Source: Jaapia argillacea MUCL 33604 (Eukaryota; Basidiomycota; Agaricomycetes; Jaapiales; Jaapiaceae). Taken from it: a stretch of 64,000 bases of DNA. Positions 61,301-64,000 of the stretch are shown one piece after another. Location: positions 529,799 through 593,798 of the forward strand of contig KL197714.1 of assembly GCA_000697665.1 (NCBI GenBank), given 5' to 3'. A model generated the notes under the pieces. It was given only the letters and a program-made list of their open reading frames with translations, was not told the origin of the DNA and did no database searches. Numbering within the stretch: the first letter of the stretch is position 1; every line of letters starts with the position of its first letter. Position numbers and translations under genes: made by a program.

Positions 61301-61911
61301 GGAGGGGCGGAGGGAGGCTGCAAGGAGACGATAGCGGAGGGTTCCTCGGGGTTGGGTATCGGAGTAGGTCATTGCCAATACTGAGAGGATATCAGCGAAC
61401 AGACTCTGCAAGGAAATGGTCAGCTATTATTTCATGGACACGGCACATACACTCACTTTGTCCTCGGACGCAGGCCATGTATCGAACAAGGTCTGGAGAT
61501 CGGGATAGTGGGGACGAAGGAATTTCAATGGTTTGGGAACGGATGTCATGGATGAAGTTGAGGTTCTGATTAACGTCCGAAGGGTTTCAAGTGCAGAGCG
61601 GTAGAGCTCAGTGTTGGGTTCCTGTTCAACTATAGCATCAAGTCCAATTATTCACTTCAGATGTGAGACGCACTTTCAACCGTTCCACCAGCATCTCGAG
61701 CTCATTTCGCAGCTGGAGATCCTCTTCAGACTATCCACACATCCATTAGCGATGACCCAAGCACAAGGGACGCGAAACACACCAGATCTTCGCCCTCCTT
61801 CGCGTCTCCGTTTAACTTGGTTGCCCCCTCCTTCTTGTCCTTTTCTTCAGGCTTTTCCTTCTTCTTGGGGTCTTCTGAGGGAACTGCGACAGGATTGGAG
61901 ACGCCGGACAT
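58362..61911 (-). CDS. RPN1: 26S proteasome non-ATPase regulatory subunit RPN1
   Basis: A large base subunit of the 19S particle that docks ubiquitin receptors and Ubp6. It starts [20 protein letters not shown]. Helical repeats follow: [54 protein letters not shown] and [20 protein letters not shown]. The central PC (proteasome/cyclosome) repeats are plain: [76 protein letters not shown] and [16 protein letters not shown]. An acidic Lys/Glu run ([20 protein letters not shown]) sits between two repeats. The tail ends [12 protein letters not shown]. Roughly ten exons occur. It is convergent with the ProRS gene, about 0.2 kb between stops. Confidence 0.95.
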
Positions 61912-62113
61912 GGTGAATGGGCAAGCAAGGTTACAATGTCTGAGGGACGCGCGTCCGCGAACCCAAATGCAAGTCACGCGAAAGTTCCCACACTTAGAAA
62001 ACAAGCCATGCGTGTCCTTCATTGATTCAATCATAATGTTTTTAGGAGTTCCATCTGGTCCAGTTTGCTATGGCTACAGTATCACTTCAACCCCGTACCT
62101 CTTCGTACACCCA

Positions 62114-64000
62114 TCAACAAGGTTCTCCCTGCACCCATTCCAAAGTTACATCGAGATCGATAATACTAGATCCAAGACCAAGTGGAAAGTCGATGTCTTT
62201 CTTCGCAAATGTGAGGTGGACAGGACCTGAAGCTCCTGGTTCGTTGTGCGGCATATGGAACGAGGGGATGAGCCACAGCCAACCCATGAAGACCTTTGAA
62301 AAGGGTTTAGTAGTCAGGAATCCACTATCTCAGAGGACGATGGTGACTGAAGAACGCACTTGACCCATGTAGAGCTTCATCCGAAATTCCCTCTCGGCGT
62401 CCAAGACAATACCATCTTCAGAGATCCCATCTACACCAGGCATGATATCCACAACCGAAGTCTCCTCAGATTTAGCCCCGGTGTCGTCTTGTATCCCTTC
62501 ACCTTTCGCACCTTCGAGATCGTCACGAATCTTCACCCACTTGTCATCAGTCAAGGGTATTAAGGTGTACGCGACGACCTTGCCCTCCTAAAATCCATTT
62601 CAATATGTCAATCTGATGACAATAAAATAGAACGACCAAATAACAGACCTTCCCTTCCCCATCCTCCTTCCTAACAGCCCCCTCCCCAACCTCCCCAAGC
62701 CTCGCGAAACTCCTAACCATCTTCTCGCGATCCCACTTCTCATCTCCAAACAACTCTCTCAAACTTTCCTCCTCGTCACCCTCAAACCCCTTTCTCCTCC
62801 TCCCCATATCCCCTTCTTCATCCCTAGTAACCTTTTCCCACTTCTCCAACACCTCAACGAATTGGTCGTCATACCGAGCAAGGGAAACCCATACTTGTCC
62901 ATCCCGAATAACTTTGATGTTACTGGTTTTTGCGAGGCCCGTTTGGTTGATTAGAACGTTGGCGGCTTTCACGAGGGTGAGTTTGACGCTGCCTGGATCG
63001 TGCATGCGAAGAGTGATTTGTTTGAGACGGACTTGCTTTGGTGTCAGAGTGGGAGAATCACCGGACGCTAAATCAGTTGTCGGGGGAGGATTTCCCCAGA
63101 ATCCTGGAGGACCTTGATGGGCGAGGAGAAGGGACCAATAGTATAACCATCGTCGTTGACTTGGTATACTAACGCCAAGTCGAACTTTCTTGGGTTTCTT
63201 CTCCTCTTCAGAATCGGAGCTACTGGAGGAATGCGGTTTCATTCGACGTGAAGTGTGAAGATTTAACACGTGTTGGAGACTGTTGGGGGATTTCCTGCCA
63301 CCGGTTGATCCAGCTGGAGCAAGAGAAGAGTTAGGCTCTGTAGCCCCACCGGCTGCAGACATTGGTTGAGGAGAGACAACGTTGGACACTTCGGGTAATA
63401 CAATGGCTGGAATGACAGTCGAGTCGCCCTCGGTGTTCTTGACGTTGGCCTCAGTGCTAACCCTAACACGTGGTTCGCCAACACCTTCGTTCTTGACTGA
63501 CTCTGCGCCTTCGACCGTAGCATTCCCGGGAACGTCTGCGTCGGTAAGATCGTCGGCTGGCATGATATCCATCCAATCTTCGGCTCGGACTTTCGCCCAT
63601 TCCTTGGCATCATAGCTACGTTGTAGCATGGGAGGTGAGGGTTCAGTCGGGAGAGTCAGGAGATATGAACACGCGAGAGTGCCTGATCTGCCTTTGCCGG
63701 CTGTAGAGATGCTCGGAGGTTATTTCGACAAAACAATTTGGAGAAAAGGGGAGGGTTATACCTTTGCAGTGGAGAACTGCAACACGATCGGGATGGCCAT
63801 CTAACCAGAGGCGCATCTCACGTGCTGCCAGAGCCAGCATCGCGAGAGGGGGAGCACTGGACACAACATAAAGAGTAAGCACAAAGGTAACACTCAAGGG
63901 GGACTGTACAGCGGGTCCCGTTAATGGCGACCGCACTTCCTTCCTCATCGAAGATCGAGGGTACTGCTACTTACTGATGGTCTGGAAATGGGTATCTGCT
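62114..64000 (-). CDS. PTEN-like phosphatidylinositol 3-phosphatase, 5' part beyond window
   Basis: The 5' end runs off the right edge. The preserved part starts YPFPDHHAPPLAMLALAARE, then DGHPDRVAVLHCKAGKGRSG, the PTEN signature loop with catalytic Cys and Arg, split by an intron after HCK. A long insert of about 130 residues rich in Asp, Val, Ser and Pro (with SSSSSDSEEEKKPKK) follows. The C2-type half has GVSIPSQRRWLYYWSLLLAH, LKQITLRMHDPGSVKLTLVK, GQVWVSLARYDDQFVEVLEK and VFMGWLWLIPSFHMPHNEPG. It ends LEWVQGEPC. PTEN/Tep1 removes the 3-phosphate of PIP3-type lipids. The inserts in the C2 part are typical of fungal versions. The start codon and N-terminal PIP2-binding region are not in view. 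Confidence 0.9.

Overview
The window looks like a gene-dense stretch of nuclear chromosome from a mushroom-forming basidiomycete (Agaricomycetes). The basis is genes broken by many 40-70 nt GT-AG introns, an F-box family with tandem copies, a WOPR-type regulator, and fungal versions of LYS2, SEC5, SCS7, SURF4/ERV29, RPN1 and PTEN. The phylum is inferred from gene style; I could not run a search. Many exon joins were worked out by hand from splice sites and reading phase. For several genes (LYS2, the RBR ligase, both F-box copies, the WOPR gene, the glycine-rich pair) the exon lengths add up to an intact frame.

Layout. 1-9 kb (minus strand): an F-box-type protein, alpha-aminoadipate reductase LYS2 of lysine synthesis, a tiny zinc-finger ORF, and an RBR ubiquitin ligase. 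9-14.5 kb: two neighbouring glycine-rich small-protein paralogues (minus), then a roughly 1.7 kb direct tandem duplication, each unit carrying an intact F-box-like gene with its promoter (plus). 14.6-20.2 kb: a polyol (arabinitol-type) dehydrogenase with a 12-nt micro-exon, then a Gti1/Pac2 (WOPR) transcriptional regulator. Nearly 2.8 kb without a convincing gene follows, holding a possible relic of an oligopeptide transporter. 23-30 kb: a DNAJC11-like J protein, an unrecognised 489-aa protein, a 176-bp TA-flanked MITE in a divergent promoter, and an RMD1/SIF2 (DUF155) gene.

30-45.5 kb: exocyst SEC5, the sphingolipid fatty-acid 2-hydroxylase SCS7, an acyl-CoA synthetase, the SURF4/ERV29 cargo receptor, a secreted histidine-type phosphatase, and a class I fructose-bisphosphate aldolase. 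45.6-64 kb: MutY adenine glycosylase, a B-type cyclin, tRNA-Asp(GTC), mitochondrial isoleucyl-tRNA synthetase, prolyl-tRNA synthetase with a presequence-like in-frame extension, proteasome subunit RPN1, and a PTEN-like phosphatase cut by the right edge.

Most of the window is housekeeping. I found no biosynthetic cluster, CRISPR array, provirus or obvious new multi-gene system. The accessory, more novel parts are the glycine-rich pair, the F-box tandem, the MITE and the sparse region upstream of the WOPR gene. TGACGTCA palindromes sit upstream of one glycine-rich gene and of the polyol dehydrogenase, which hints at shared bZIP/stress control (inference).
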